A stretch of 52,603 nt of DNA from Comamonadaceae bacterium (GTDB taxonomy: Bacteria; Pseudomonadota; Gammaproteobacteria; Burkholderiales; Burkholderiaceae_C). Positions 26,833 to 34,129 of this stretch are shown piece by piece. Numbering within the stretch: the first letter of the stretch is position 1; each line of letters opens with the position of its first letter. The stretch is from assembly GCA_947449025.1 (NCBI GenBank), contig CANFQF010000004.1, positions 1 through 52,603 of the forward strand, in the 5' to 3' direction. The translations under genes were made by a program, and so were the position numbers. Below the pieces are notes generated by a model that was not told where the DNA came from, ran no database searches, and worked only from the letters and a program-made list of their open reading frames with translations.

Positions 26833-26860
26833 TTGGGAATAGATATCAACCGTTGATAAT
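26833..26860 (+). promoter_or_regulatory. Promoter with palindromic operator before the toxin-antitoxin genes
   Basis: TTGGGA (26833-26838) and GATAAT (26855-26860) are 16 bases apart, a plausible sigma-70 promoter. A perfect inverted repeat, TATCAAC-C-GTTGATA (26844-26858), covers the spacer and most of the -10 element. That placement suits autorepression by the antitoxin. The first ATG of the toxin frame is only 10 bases past the -10 element, so the message may be nearly leaderless. This is inferred from sequence only. Confidence 0.55.
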
Positions 26861-26870
26861 CTCAGCGGCC

Positions 26871-27236
26871 ATGCAAGAAGCCGCTGGCCTGGCCACCCTC
26901 ATCGATCTTCACGACCAGATCATTGACTAAGGGCATGGCTATTGGGTCCGGATTGAGGCTTGGCGTGTGGCGGCGACGCGGCATATTCCGCACGGCATCC
27001 GCTATTCATTGACGCTCCACGAGCCCTATGGGAGGCGCATCCTCGGTTATGACAACGCCCACGCAATCAAGCCACCAGGCCGGTACAAGTTTGCAGGTAC
27101 ACGCCTGCCCTATGACCACCGACACCGGCATGTGAGTGACAAAGGCGTACCCTACGCCTTCAGAGATGCGCATCAGCTGCTGGCCGACTTCTTCTCTGAG
27201 GTCGACCACGTTTTAAAGGAAGTTCAGGCACCATGA
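26871..27236 (+). pseudogene. TumE-like (DUF6516) toxin gene with an in-frame TAA
   Basis: The frame from the ATG at 26871 encodes a short N-terminal segment (TLIDLHDQIID), meets TAA at 26928-26930, and continues without a frameshift as GYWVRIEAWRV, HGIRYSL, GRRILGYDNAHA and a C-terminal QLLADFFSEVD. Segments on both sides of the stop match what I recall of the DUF6516/TumE toxin family, so one substitution appears to have interrupted a gene of about 121 codons. An alternative is a shorter product from GTG at 26967 (89 residues), which has GAGG eight bases upstream but lacks the first strand. The toxin is followed by the antitoxin-like gene with a four-base overlap. Activity is uncertain. Confidence 0.65.
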
Positions 27237-27580
27237 AGGCGATCGTCATCGGAATCCTGCCCCAGGATCGCATCCGGGAACGCATGCTGGCTATCGCCCG
27301 CGGCCAGTACAAGCCGCGTCCCGGCGAGCCTCGCATCTGGTTCACCTCGATGCGATCCCTCGCCGAAGTGCTGAGCGATGAAAATCGCGCCCTGCTCCGG
27401 GTGATCCGGGATGCCAAGCCGGCCTCCATCACCTCTCTCGCCGACATGACAGGTCGCAGCCCTGGCAATTTATCGCGCACGCTCAAGACCATGGCGAACT
27501 ACGGCTTCGTCGAAATGAAGCGTGAAAACCGGCAGGTGCGGCCGATTGCCAAGGCCAGCGAATTCAAAATCATGGCCTGA
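27233..27580 (+). CDS. Antitoxin-like helix-turn-helix protein (TumA/HVO_A0114-like)
   Basis: 115 residues. The C-terminal half is a winged helix: ALLRVIRDAKPASITSLADMTGRSPGNLSRTLKTMANYGFVEMKR. It resembles MarR/ArsR-type DNA-binding domains and the partner proteins usually encoded after DUF6516 toxins. The N-terminus (IGILPQDRIRERMLAIARGQYKP) may contact the toxin. The ATG overlaps the toxin stop by four bases, so the two are translationally coupled. It is the natural candidate to bind the palindrome at 26844-26858. The frame is intact even though the toxin frame is broken, so it may survive as an orphan antitoxin or regulator. Confidence 0.75.
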   Translation: MKAIVIGILPQDRIRERMLAIARGQYKPRPGEPRIWFTSMRSLAEVLSDENRALLRVIRDAKPASITSLADMTGRSPGNLSRTLKTMANYGFVEMKRENRQVRPIAKASEFKIMA

Positions 27581-27652
27581 CACGCCAGGGCTCAGCGTGT
27601 TGGCAGGCAAAGAGCCCTGCCTCCACCCCCATCCCGACCGCGGGCTGCCCGC

Positions 27653-28426
27653 CTACCTCGCCATCGCCCACCGCGCCGCCACGCTGGCTGCATCCACCGC
27701 CAGCACCTGCAGCAGCATGGCCGCCAGCACCGCGCTGGTCTCGGGCATCTGAAAAAGGCCCAGGTGAAATGCCAGCATCTGGCCCAGGCCACCCGCGCCC
27801 ACCACGCCGAGCACCGCAGCAGCGCGGATGTTGTTCTCCCAACGGTACAGGGTATAGCTCACTAGCTGTGGCAATAGCTGCGGCAGCGTCGCGTAGAGCA
27901 GCACACGGCCCTCGCCCACACCGCGCACCCGCAGGGCAAAGGCAGGCCCGTCGGGGGCGTTCTCGATGGCCTCGGCGAACAGGCGGCCGAGTACGCCGGT
28001 GGTGTGCAATGCCAGTGCAAGGGTGCCCGCCATAGGCCCCAGGCCGGCCGAAATCAGCAGCAGCGCCGCCCACATCAGCTCGGGGACGCTGCGCAGCGCG
28101 TTGAGCAGCAACCGGGTCAGGGCGCGGCCGCGCGCCGGGTCGTCGGCGTGGGTGCGGGCGGCCGGCAGCGCGAGCAAGAGACCAAAGATGGCGGCCAGCA
28201 GCGTGCCCACCACCGACATGGCCAAGGTTTCCAACGTGGCCGGCAGCAACTTGGCGAGAAAGCGCGGCGCGGTGCTCGGCGCGAGCAGCTCGCCGAGAAA
28301 TCGGCCCATACGCCCCAGCGCGTCAGCGGAGAAGAAGCGAGACCATTGCAGGTCCAGCGAGACGAAGCTGGCCACCACCAGGGCCACGAGGCCCACGAGA
28401 AACCAGCAAGCTTTGCAGTGCTTCAC
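27653..28426 (-). CDS. ABC permease, PhnE-like, putative selenium-oxyanion importer
   Basis: 257 residues with about six membrane helices; the first is FLVGLVALVVASFVSL. PATLETLAMSVVGTLLAAIFGLLLALPAA is the typical core of PhnE-type permeases. RSVPELMWAALLL and YTLYRWENNIRAAAVLGVVGAGGLGQML match the conserved coupling loop and helix of phosphonate-type systems. It is the last gene of a four-gene unit of binding protein, ATPase, permease and permease, and overlaps the preceding permease gene by four bases. The family alone suggests phosphonate or another oxyanion; the selD neighbour points to selenium. Confidence 0.85.
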   Translation of the reverse strand: MKHCKACWFLVGLVALVVASFVSLDLQWSRFFSADALGRMGRFLGELLAPSTAPRFLAKLLPATLETLAMSVVGTLLAAIFGLLLALPAARTHADDPARGRALTRLLLNALRSVPELMWAALLLISAGLGPMAGTLALALHTTGVLGRLFAEAIENAPDGPAFALRVRGVGEGRVLLYATLPQLLPQLVSYTLYRWENNIRAAAVLGVVGAGGLGQMLAFHLGLFQMPETSAVLAAMLLQVLAVDAASVAARWAMAR

Positions 28427-29364
28427 CCCAGCACCCGCCGCAGGAAGGCACTCAGGCGATCAGTCAAGGCCACCAGCGCCATGAAGACCAGCAGCAAGGT
28501 GGCCACCTCGCTGCCGTTGAACATCTTCATCGAGTTGTCCATCTGTTGCCCCAGCCCGCCGGCGCCGACAAAGCCCAGGACCGCCGAAGATCGGATCGCG
28601 CACTCCCAGCGGTAGACGGTGTAGCTGGTGAGCTCGGTCGCGTTCTGCGGCAGCAGCCCGTAGAAGAAGGCCTGCAGCCGCCCAGTGCCATTGCGCAAAA
28701 GTGCTTGTGCTGCCTGGCCGTCGCCGCTTTCGAGGATTTCGGCGTAGACCTTGCCCAGCATGCCGGCGTAGGTGAGCGCGATGGCCAGCACACCCGCGGC
28801 GGGCCCCAGGCCGACGACGCGCACGAAGACCAGAGCCCAGATCAATTCAGGCACGCTGCGCAGAACGACCAGCACTGCGCGCGTCACCCAGCGCAGGGCC
28901 CAGGGGCCGCGAGCCATGCGGCCGGTGAGAGCCGACAGCGACAGCGAGCGCGCCGCCAGCAATGCCAGCGGCACCGCCGCCACCAGGCCCAGGGCCAGGC
29001 CGGCGGTGGCAATGGCCACGGTGCGCCAGGTCTCCCGGGCGACCAGGGTCAGAAATTCCGCGTCCATCCGGGGCGGAAAGAAGTCGGCCAGAAAGCGCAG
29101 CGCGGGGCGAAGGCTGTCCTCGGACAGCAGCAGCCAGGGCTTGAACTCGGCCAGCACCAGCAGCGGCCACAGGGCGGCGGCAGCGGCCAAGGTCCAGAAC
29201 AGGCGCCCCTGCCAGGCCGGGTCGCGGCGCGCAGCAAGCGAGGTGCCCGCGGCCGGCGCAGGTCCTGTACCTGTCCCTGCTCCGGCAGGCGGTTTTGCGG
29301 GGTCCAGTCCCCTGGATGAGGAATCGGAGGGGACCGAGGAATTCGGGACAGAGCCGCCGCTCAT
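28423..29364 (-). CDS. ABC permease, PhnE-like, putative selenium-oxyanion importer
   Basis: 313 residues from the ATG at 29364; a TTG two codons earlier is also in frame. A Pro/Ala/Gly-rich cytoplasmic N-terminus of about 50 residues precedes the first helix (LFWTLAAAAALWPLLVLA). The core has TWRTVAIATAGLALGLVAAVPLALLAA, RSVPELIWALVF and YTVYRWECAIRSSAVLGFVGAGGLGQQM, closely parallel to the second permease. The two probably arose by duplication and form a heterodimeric channel. It lies between the ATPase and second permease genes. Confidence 0.85.
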   Translation of the reverse strand: MSGGSVPNSSVPSDSSSRGLDPAKPPAGAGTGTGPAPAAGTSLAARRDPAWQGRLFWTLAAAAALWPLLVLAEFKPWLLLSEDSLRPALRFLADFFPPRMDAEFLTLVARETWRTVAIATAGLALGLVAAVPLALLAARSLSLSALTGRMARGPWALRWVTRAVLVVLRSVPELIWALVFVRVVGLGPAAGVLAIALTYAGMLGKVYAEILESGDGQAAQALLRNGTGRLQAFFYGLLPQNATELTSYTVYRWECAIRSSAVLGFVGAGGLGQQMDNSMKMFNGSEVATLLLVFMALVALTDRLSAFLRRVLG

Positions 29365-29374
29365 GGCCAAACCC

Positions 29375-30214
29375 TCATCGGCATTGCATCACCACAGGCG
29401 CGGGCGTCGGGCCGGCATCGGCCGAGGCATCGGCCGGTGGAGCGCCGCCCTCGAGCTCGTCGAGGTGCTGGGCGTAGAGCGCGCGCAGACGCTCGGGGCT
29501 GACCTCGGCGGATGGCAGGTCAAAGGCCAGTTGGCCCTCGTGCAGGCCGATCACCCGGGTGAAATGACGCAGCGCCATCGGGACCTGGTGCAGGGTGCAG
29601 ACCAGGGTCGCGCCCTGCTCGCGCGCCGCTGCGGTCAGGGCCTGCATGGCCTGCTCGGCACGGGCCGGGTCCAGCGCGGACAGCGGCTCGTCGACCAGCA
29701 GCAGACGCGGCTGCGCCACCAGGGCGCGTGCGAGGCCCACCCGCTGGCGCTCACCGCCGGAGAGACGGTCGACACGGGTGAATATCTTGTCGGCGAGGTC
29801 AAAGCGCGCCAACGCCGCCTCGGCCTGCGGCATTGCAGTCGGCAGCACCAGGCTGCGCAGGCTTTCCCACAGGCCGATGCGAGGCAGGCGGCCGGCCAGC
29901 ACCGCGGTCACCACCCGCTGGCGCGGTGGCAGCGGCGGCACTTGGGGCGCGAGGAAGCCCTGGCCACGCAGCCGGCGCAGTGCGCGCGCGGACAGCGACC
30001 ACGGGTCGACGCCGTCCAGACGCAGAGCACCAGCGGCCGGGCGCAGGGCGCAGGCCAAGCCCAGGAGCAGGCTGGTCTTGCCGGCGCCCGAGGGGCCGAT
30101 CACGGCCACCTGCTCGCCGCTGGCGATGCGAAGGTCGAGCGGGCCCAGAGCCGGCGCTGCGCCGCGCGCGGCGGCCGGATGGCGCAGAGCCAGGCCTTGC
30201 AGTTCGATGCGCAT
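29375..30214 (-). CDS. ABC ATPase, PhnC-like, putative selenium-oxyanion importer
   Basis: 279 residues from the ATG at 30214 ([12 protein letters not shown]); the frame extends 14 codons upstream. Walker A is [12 protein letters not shown], the signature is [12 protein letters not shown], and Walker B is [12 protein letters not shown], with the switch region VCTLHQV. It energises the two PhnE-like permeases encoded after it. The C-terminus ends in an Ala/Pro-rich tail. The gap to the binding-protein gene is 94 bases. Confidence 0.87.
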   Translation of the reverse strand: MRIELQGLALRHPAAARGAAPALGPLDLRIASGEQVAVIGPSGAGKTSLLLGLACALRPAAGALRLDGVDPWSLSARALRRLRGQGFLAPQVPPLPPRQRVVTAVLAGRLPRIGLWESLRSLVLPTAMPQAEAALARFDLADKIFTRVDRLSGGERQRVGLARALVAQPRLLLVDEPLSALDPARAEQAMQALTAAAREQGATLVCTLHQVPMALRHFTRVIGLHEGQLAFDLPSAEVSPERLRALYAQHLDELEGGAPPADASADAGPTPAPVVMQCR

Positions 30215-30308
30215 GGGAGTGTCCCGCCGGAGGCGCTTGCCGCGAGGGCCTGGCACCAGAAGACGGTACCGGCGCCCTCGCGTGACGCCCGAGAGCGCCT
30301 TCTTTTAG

Positions 30309-31184
30309 TTAGTTAAGGAGACCTGCGCTGCGTGCGGCGGTCTCGATGCCCTTGTAGTTGGCAGCCTGGGTCGGGATGAAGCGGGTGGCCCGCTGCAGCG
30401 CCAAGATGTCGCGGCCTTCCGCCGTGGCAGGCGAGAGGTCGAGGAAGGCGCGGGCCAGTTTCTCGCGCTGGGCGGCCGGCATGTCGGCGTGGACCGTCCA
30501 GTTGTAGTCAAAGTAAGCAGGGGTGGTGAAGAACACGCGCACCTTGGCAGGGTCGACCTTTTTGTCCTCGACCAGCTTTTCCCATACCGACACATTGAGC
30601 GCGCCAGCGTCGACCTTGCCCGAAGCCACGGCGGCCACGGTGGCATCGTGCGCGCCGGAATAGGCCACGCGCTTGAGGTCTTTGTCCGGGTCCAGGTTAG
30701 CCGCCAGCAGATAGCTGCGCGGCATCAGATGGCCCGAAGTGCTGGAGGTGGAGCCAAAGCTCAGGGTCTTGCCCTTGAGGTCGGCCAGGGTCTTGATGCG
30801 GTCGTCGGTGGTGATGAAGACCGAGCGGAACTTGGCATCTTCCTCGCGCTGCACCAGCGGAATGGCCTTACCACCGGAGCGCACCAAAGCCTGCACGAAG
30901 GTGAAGCCGCCGAACCAGACCAGGTCGACCTGCTGGTTGGCCAGAGCCTCCACCGCAGCGGCGTAGTCGGTGACCGGCACGTACTCGGCCTTCATGCCCA
31001 TTTTTTGCTCGAGGTACTTGACCAAGGGGGCGGCCTTGCGGGCCAACTCGGTGGGCGACTCGTCGGGGATGGCGGTGATGCGAAGGGTGCGCGACTGGGC
31101 TAAGGCCAGCGGGGACAGGGTGGCAGAGGCGGCCGCTGCAGCGACCGCAGCCATCGCGGCGCGACGGGATACGGAAATCGTCAT
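30309..31184 (-). CDS. Periplasmic binding protein, putative selenate/selenite ABC importer
   Basis: 291 residues from the ATG at 31184, which has AGGAG 9 bases upstream. SRRAAMAAVAAAAASATLSPLALAQ is a signal peptide, possibly Tat. The mature chain is PhnD/PtxB-like: RITAIPDESPTELARKAAPLVKYLE, VDLVWFGGFTFVQA, KGKTLSFGSTSSTSGHLMPRSYL and VASGKVDAGALNVSVWEKL. NCBI recognises a subfamily of such proteins found beside selD as putative selenate-binding proteins (TIGR04553, from memory); the divergent selD gene here supports that. Phosphonate or phosphite binding remains the alternative. A perfect hairpin precedes the ribosome-binding site. Confidence 0.85.
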   Translation of the reverse strand: MTISVSRRAAMAAVAAAAASATLSPLALAQSRTLRITAIPDESPTELARKAAPLVKYLEQKMGMKAEYVPVTDYAAAVEALANQQVDLVWFGGFTFVQALVRSGGKAIPLVQREEDAKFRSVFITTDDRIKTLADLKGKTLSFGSTSSTSGHLMPRSYLLAANLDPDKDLKRVAYSGAHDATVAAVASGKVDAGALNVSVWEKLVEDKKVDPAKVRVFFTTPAYFDYNWTVHADMPAAQREKLARAFLDLSPATAEGRDILALQRATRFIPTQAANYKGIETAARSAGLLN

Positions 31185-31201
31185 GTTTTCTAACTCCTGT
31201 T

Positions 31202-31229
31202 GTGGCCGGTGTGTAAAGGCACCGGCCAC
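31202..31229 (-). promoter_or_regulatory. Leader hairpin next to the binding-protein ribosome-binding site
   Basis: GTGGCCGGTG, an 8-base loop, and CACCGGCCAC form a perfect 10-bp stem on the minus strand, ending a few bases before the AGGAG of the binding-protein gene. There is no T-run. Its position suggests a role in translation initiation or message stability, or a protein-binding operator at the DNA level. Confidence 0.55.
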
Positions 31230-31459
31230 CCCGGATTAGAACGCATCGGAGCGGCAGGTCTGCCGCGCTTGCGCCGCCAGGTTCGCCTGGGAGTTCATCG
31301 CGGGTCCGCCGGTCCATCCGGCACAAGGCCGACTCGCGTGACAATGCGGTCGGCGCGCACCGCTGAACGGGCCTGAGACGGAACAGGCGGCGCAGCGCCC
31401 ATCGATTGAAGAACTGCAGGCCAATCTGGCCGTGCCCTGCCCGCCTAGGAAACGACGCC

Positions 31460-32563
31460 ATGAACGCCCCGCTGCCGAATTCCGCCACACCACAGGCCAC
31501 ACAACACGCCACCACACTGGCTGCCGAACCGCGCCTGACCTCCCTGTCCCACGGCGGCGGCTGCGGCTGCAAGATCGCGCCGGGCGTGCTCTCCGAGATC
31601 CTGCGCGGCACCGCGCTAATGCCGATTCCGCCCGAGCTGCTGGTGGGCATCGAGACCGCCGACGATGCCGCGGTCTACCAACTCAATGAGGAACAAGCAC
31701 TCATTGCGACCACTGATTTCTTCATGCCCATCGTCGACGACCCCTTCGACTTCGGGCGCATCGCGGCCACCAACGCCATCTCCGACGTCTATGCCATGGG
31801 CGGCCGGCCGATCATGGCCCTGGCCCTGGTGGGCATGCCGATCAACGTGCTGTCCACCGCCACCATCGGGCGCATCCTGGAGGGCGGCCGCTCGGTGTGT
31901 GCCGCGGCCGGCATCCCGATCGCCGGCGGCCACACCATCGACTCGGTCGAGCCGATCTACGGGCTGGTGGCACTGGGCCTGGTGCATCCAAAACGGGTCA
32001 AGCGCAATGCCGATGCCCGCGTCGGCGACCGGCTGGTGCTGGGCAAGCCCCTGGGCGTGGGCGTGCTGTCCGCAGCCCTCAAGAAAGAGAAGCTCGATGC
32101 CGAGGGTTACGCCCGAATGATCGACACCACCACCCGGCTCAACACGCCAGGCCCCGACCTGGCGGCACTGCCGGGTGTGCACGCACTCACCGACGTCACT
32201 GGCTTCGGCCTGGCGGGCCATGCGCTGGAGATGGCCCGTGGCGCCCACCTGACCGTCGCCCTGGACTGGGCCCAGGTGCCGCTGCTGGCCGGGGTGGAAG
32301 ACCTCGCCCGCGCCGGGATGGTGACCGGTGCCTCCGGCCGAAACTGGGCCGGCTACGGCGCCGAGGTGGGCCTGCCCGCCGGCTTCGACGCGACGCACCA
32401 GGCCCTGCTCACCGACCCCCAGACCAGCGGTGGCCTGCTGGTGTCCTGCGCTCCGGAATCGGTATCCGCAGTGCTCGACACCTTCGCCCGCCACGGCTTC
32501 GAGCAGGCGGTGGAGATCGGCGAAGTCATACCGGCGGGGGGTCCCCGCCTCCAGATCCGCTGA
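31460..32563 (+). CDS. selD: Selenide, water dikinase (selenophosphate synthetase)
   Basis: 367 residues from the ATG at 31460. The N-terminal active-site loop is SHGGGCGCKI, with cysteine at the position that is Cys or selenocysteine in SelD, so it needs no UGA decoding. IETADDAAVYQL, TTDFFMPIVDDPFDFGRIAATNAISDVYAMGG, GGHTIDSVEPIYGL and TDVTGFGLAGHALEM are conserved. It makes selenophosphate from selenide and ATP, the selenium donor for selenocysteine and 2-selenouridine in tRNA. No selA, selB or mnmH is in the window. It is divergent from the PhnCDE-like importer, and its end overlaps the convergent cutA by 38 bases. Confidence 0.96.
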   Translation: MNAPLPNSATPQATQHATTLAAEPRLTSLSHGGGCGCKIAPGVLSEILRGTALMPIPPELLVGIETADDAAVYQLNEEQALIATTDFFMPIVDDPFDFGRIAATNAISDVYAMGGRPIMALALVGMPINVLSTATIGRILEGGRSVCAAAGIPIAGGHTIDSVEPIYGLVALGLVHPKRVKRNADARVGDRLVLGKPLGVGVLSAALKKEKLDAEGYARMIDTTTRLNTPGPDLAALPGVHALTDVTGFGLAGHALEMARGAHLTVALDWAQVPLLAGVEDLARAGMVTGASGRNWAGYGAEVGLPAGFDATHQALLTDPQTSGGLLVSCAPESVSAVLDTFARHGFEQAVEIGEVIPAGGPRLQIR

Positions 32564-32900
32564 GCGCCGGGTCGACCTGCTCGCGCACCCAGTCGGCGTA
32601 GGCAGGGCTGGCGTCCAGCGTCTGCCAGAGCAGTTGCGGCAGCTCGTAGGGGTGGTAGCGGGCGACAAAGGTTTCGACCGCAGCCCGCGCCTGCGGCAGG
32701 GTCTTGACGGTGAGGCGCACCTCGCCAGCCGCCTGCAGCTGCCCCTGCCACCGGTAATGCGACTGCAGCCCCGGCTCGACCTGGACGCAAGCCGCCAGGC
32801 GGGCCTCGACCAGGCCCCGGGCCAGGGCCTGGGCCTCGTCCTCGCTGGGCACCGTGGTCGTGAGGCTGGCGATGGTGCGCGGGCTGGCGGCTGGGGCCAT
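32526..32900 (-). CDS. cutA: Divalent-ion tolerance protein CutA
   Basis: 124 residues from the ATG at 32900; a longer frame of 16 codons exists upstream. TTTVPSEDEAQALARGLVEARLAACVQV, HYRWQGQLQAAGEVRLTVKTL and YHPYELPQLL are the hallmarks of the trimeric CutA1 family. The protein is linked to copper and other metal tolerance, but its biochemical activity is unsettled. Its 3' end runs 38 bases into the convergent selD gene. Confidence 0.93.
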   Translation of the reverse strand: MAPAASPRTIASLTTTVPSEDEAQALARGLVEARLAACVQVEPGLQSHYRWQGQLQAAGEVRLTVKTLPQARAAVETFVARYHPYELPQLLWQTLDASPAYADWVREQVDPALSGSGGGDPPPV

Positions 32901-33002
32901 GGATTCGCTCCTCAATGAGGCGGCCTGGCAAGGGACCGAAGCGGCCATTGTGGCGCATGGCCGGGGCGGCGGGGAGACCCCGCAGGGCTTCCCAACGGGG
33001 CT

Positions 33003-33032
33003 TTAGCACTCTCTCGCGAGGAGTGCTAATAT
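33003..33032 (+). promoter_or_regulatory. CIRCE operator in the rpoH promoter
   Basis: TTAGCACTC (33003-33011), a nine-base spacer and GAGTGCTAA (33021-33029) form a perfect 9-9-9 CIRCE inverted repeat, the known binding site of HrcA. The right arm runs into TAATAT (33027-33032), a good -10 element, and the left arm occupies the -35 position, so bound HrcA would block RNA polymerase. The gene 32 bases past the right arm is rpoH. hrcA itself lies at 1236-2246. Confidence 0.93.
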
Positions 33033-33060
33033 TTCGCCGTGAATGAAAGGACCTGAAGTC

Positions 33061-33993
33061 ATGATCCCTTCCGTGCTCCCCGCAGGCACCGGACTGGCCG
33101 TGGCCAGCCCCTGGTCCATGGTGCCCGCACTGGGCAATCTGGACGCCTACATTTCTGCCGTCAACAAGCTGCCCCTGCTCACCCCCGAGGAGGAGCAGGA
33201 GTACGCCCGCAAGCTGCGTGAGCACGACGACCTGGAGGCTGCCGGAAAGCTGGTGCTCTCGCACCTGCGTCTGGTGGTTTCGGTCTCGCGCAAGTACGTC
33301 GGCTATGGCCTGCCTCAGGGTGACCTGATTCAAGAGGGCAACATCGGCCTGATGAAGGCCGTCAAGCGCTTCGACCCCGACCAGGGCGTGCGCCTGGTGT
33401 CCTATGCCCTGCACTGGATCAAGGCCGAGATCCACGAGTACATCCTCAAGAACTGGCGCATGGTCAAGGTGGCCACCACCAAGGCCCAGCGCAAGCTGTT
33501 TTTCAACCTGCGCTCCATGAAGCAGGGCTTCAAGGACGAGGCCGACGCCCCGACCCACCGCGACACCCTGACCGACGCCCAGGTCGATGTGATGGCGCAC
33601 GACCTCGGGGTCAAGCGCGAGGAAGTGCTCGAGATGGAAACCCGCATGTCCGGCGGCGACGTGGTGCTCGACCCCACACCCGCGGGCGACGGTGAGGAGG
33701 CCTTCGGCCCCATTTCCTACCTGACCGACGTGCGCCACGAGCCGACCGCCGTGATCGAGGCCCACCAGCGTGACCGCCTGGCCAGCGACGGCCTAGCCGC
33801 CGCCCTGGAGCAACTCGACCCGCGCAGCCGCCGTATCGTCGAGCAGCGCTGGCTGCAGGTGAACGACGACGGCTCGGGTGGCCTCACTCTGCACGACCTG
33901 GCCGCCGAGTACGGCGTGTCGGCCGAACGCATCCGCCAGATTGAGGTGGCGGCGATGAAAAAGATGCGCCTGGCCCTGGCGGCCTACGCCTGA
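33061..33993 (+). CDS. rpoH: RNA polymerase heat-shock sigma factor RpoH (sigma-32)
   Basis: 310 residues from the ATG at 33061, which has AAGGA nine bases upstream; an ATG six codons earlier lacks this. Region 2 holds LVLSHLRLVVSVSRKYVGYGLPQGDLIQEGNIGLMKAVKRFDP and the core-binding residues after it. The RpoH box appears as QRKLFFNLRSMK, which is specific to heat-shock sigma factors. Region 4 ends in LAAEYGVSAERIRQIEVAAMKKMR. It directs transcription of chaperone and protease genes. A CIRCE operator in the promoter indicates repression by HrcA. Confidence 0.97.
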   Translation: MIPSVLPAGTGLAVASPWSMVPALGNLDAYISAVNKLPLLTPEEEQEYARKLREHDDLEAAGKLVLSHLRLVVSVSRKYVGYGLPQGDLIQEGNIGLMKAVKRFDPDQGVRLVSYALHWIKAEIHEYILKNWRMVKVATTKAQRKLFFNLRSMKQGFKDEADAPTHRDTLTDAQVDVMAHDLGVKREEVLEMETRMSGGDVVLDPTPAGDGEEAFGPISYLTDVRHEPTAVIEAHQRDRLASDGLAAALEQLDPRSRRIVEQRWLQVNDDGSGGLTLHDLAAEYGVSAERIRQIEVAAMKKMRLALAAYA

Positions 33994-34024
33994 GGCATCC
34001 GGGCAGGGCCCCGCTGGGCCCGCA

Positions 34025-34068
34025 CCCATCTCCTCGTCGGGTGGGCAGGCCCCATCCGACGAGATGGG
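34025..34068 (+). terminator. Possible terminator after rpoH
   Basis: CCCATCT...CGTCGG pairs with CCGACGAGATGGG as a 13-bp stem with a 3-base bulge, about 30 bases after the rpoH stop. There is no immediate T-run; a second small stem (AAGC-ACT-GCTT) with six Ts follows at 34084-34098. Either may end the rpoH transcript. Confidence 0.4.
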
Positions 34069-34129
34069 CTTCGGCCTCAGGGCAAGCACTGCTTTTTTCC
34101 GCGGATGGGGGGGATCACAATCCCACCCC

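Noticed and set aside
26928-26930. Recoding of the stop in the toxin frame, given selD in the window
   Set aside because: The codon is TAA, not TGA, so selenocysteine insertion cannot explain it; no SECIS-like element was seen.
27653-31184. Phosphonate (phn) degradation operon
   Set aside because: Only the transporter part is present; no C-P lyase or phosphonatase genes are adjacent, while selD is.
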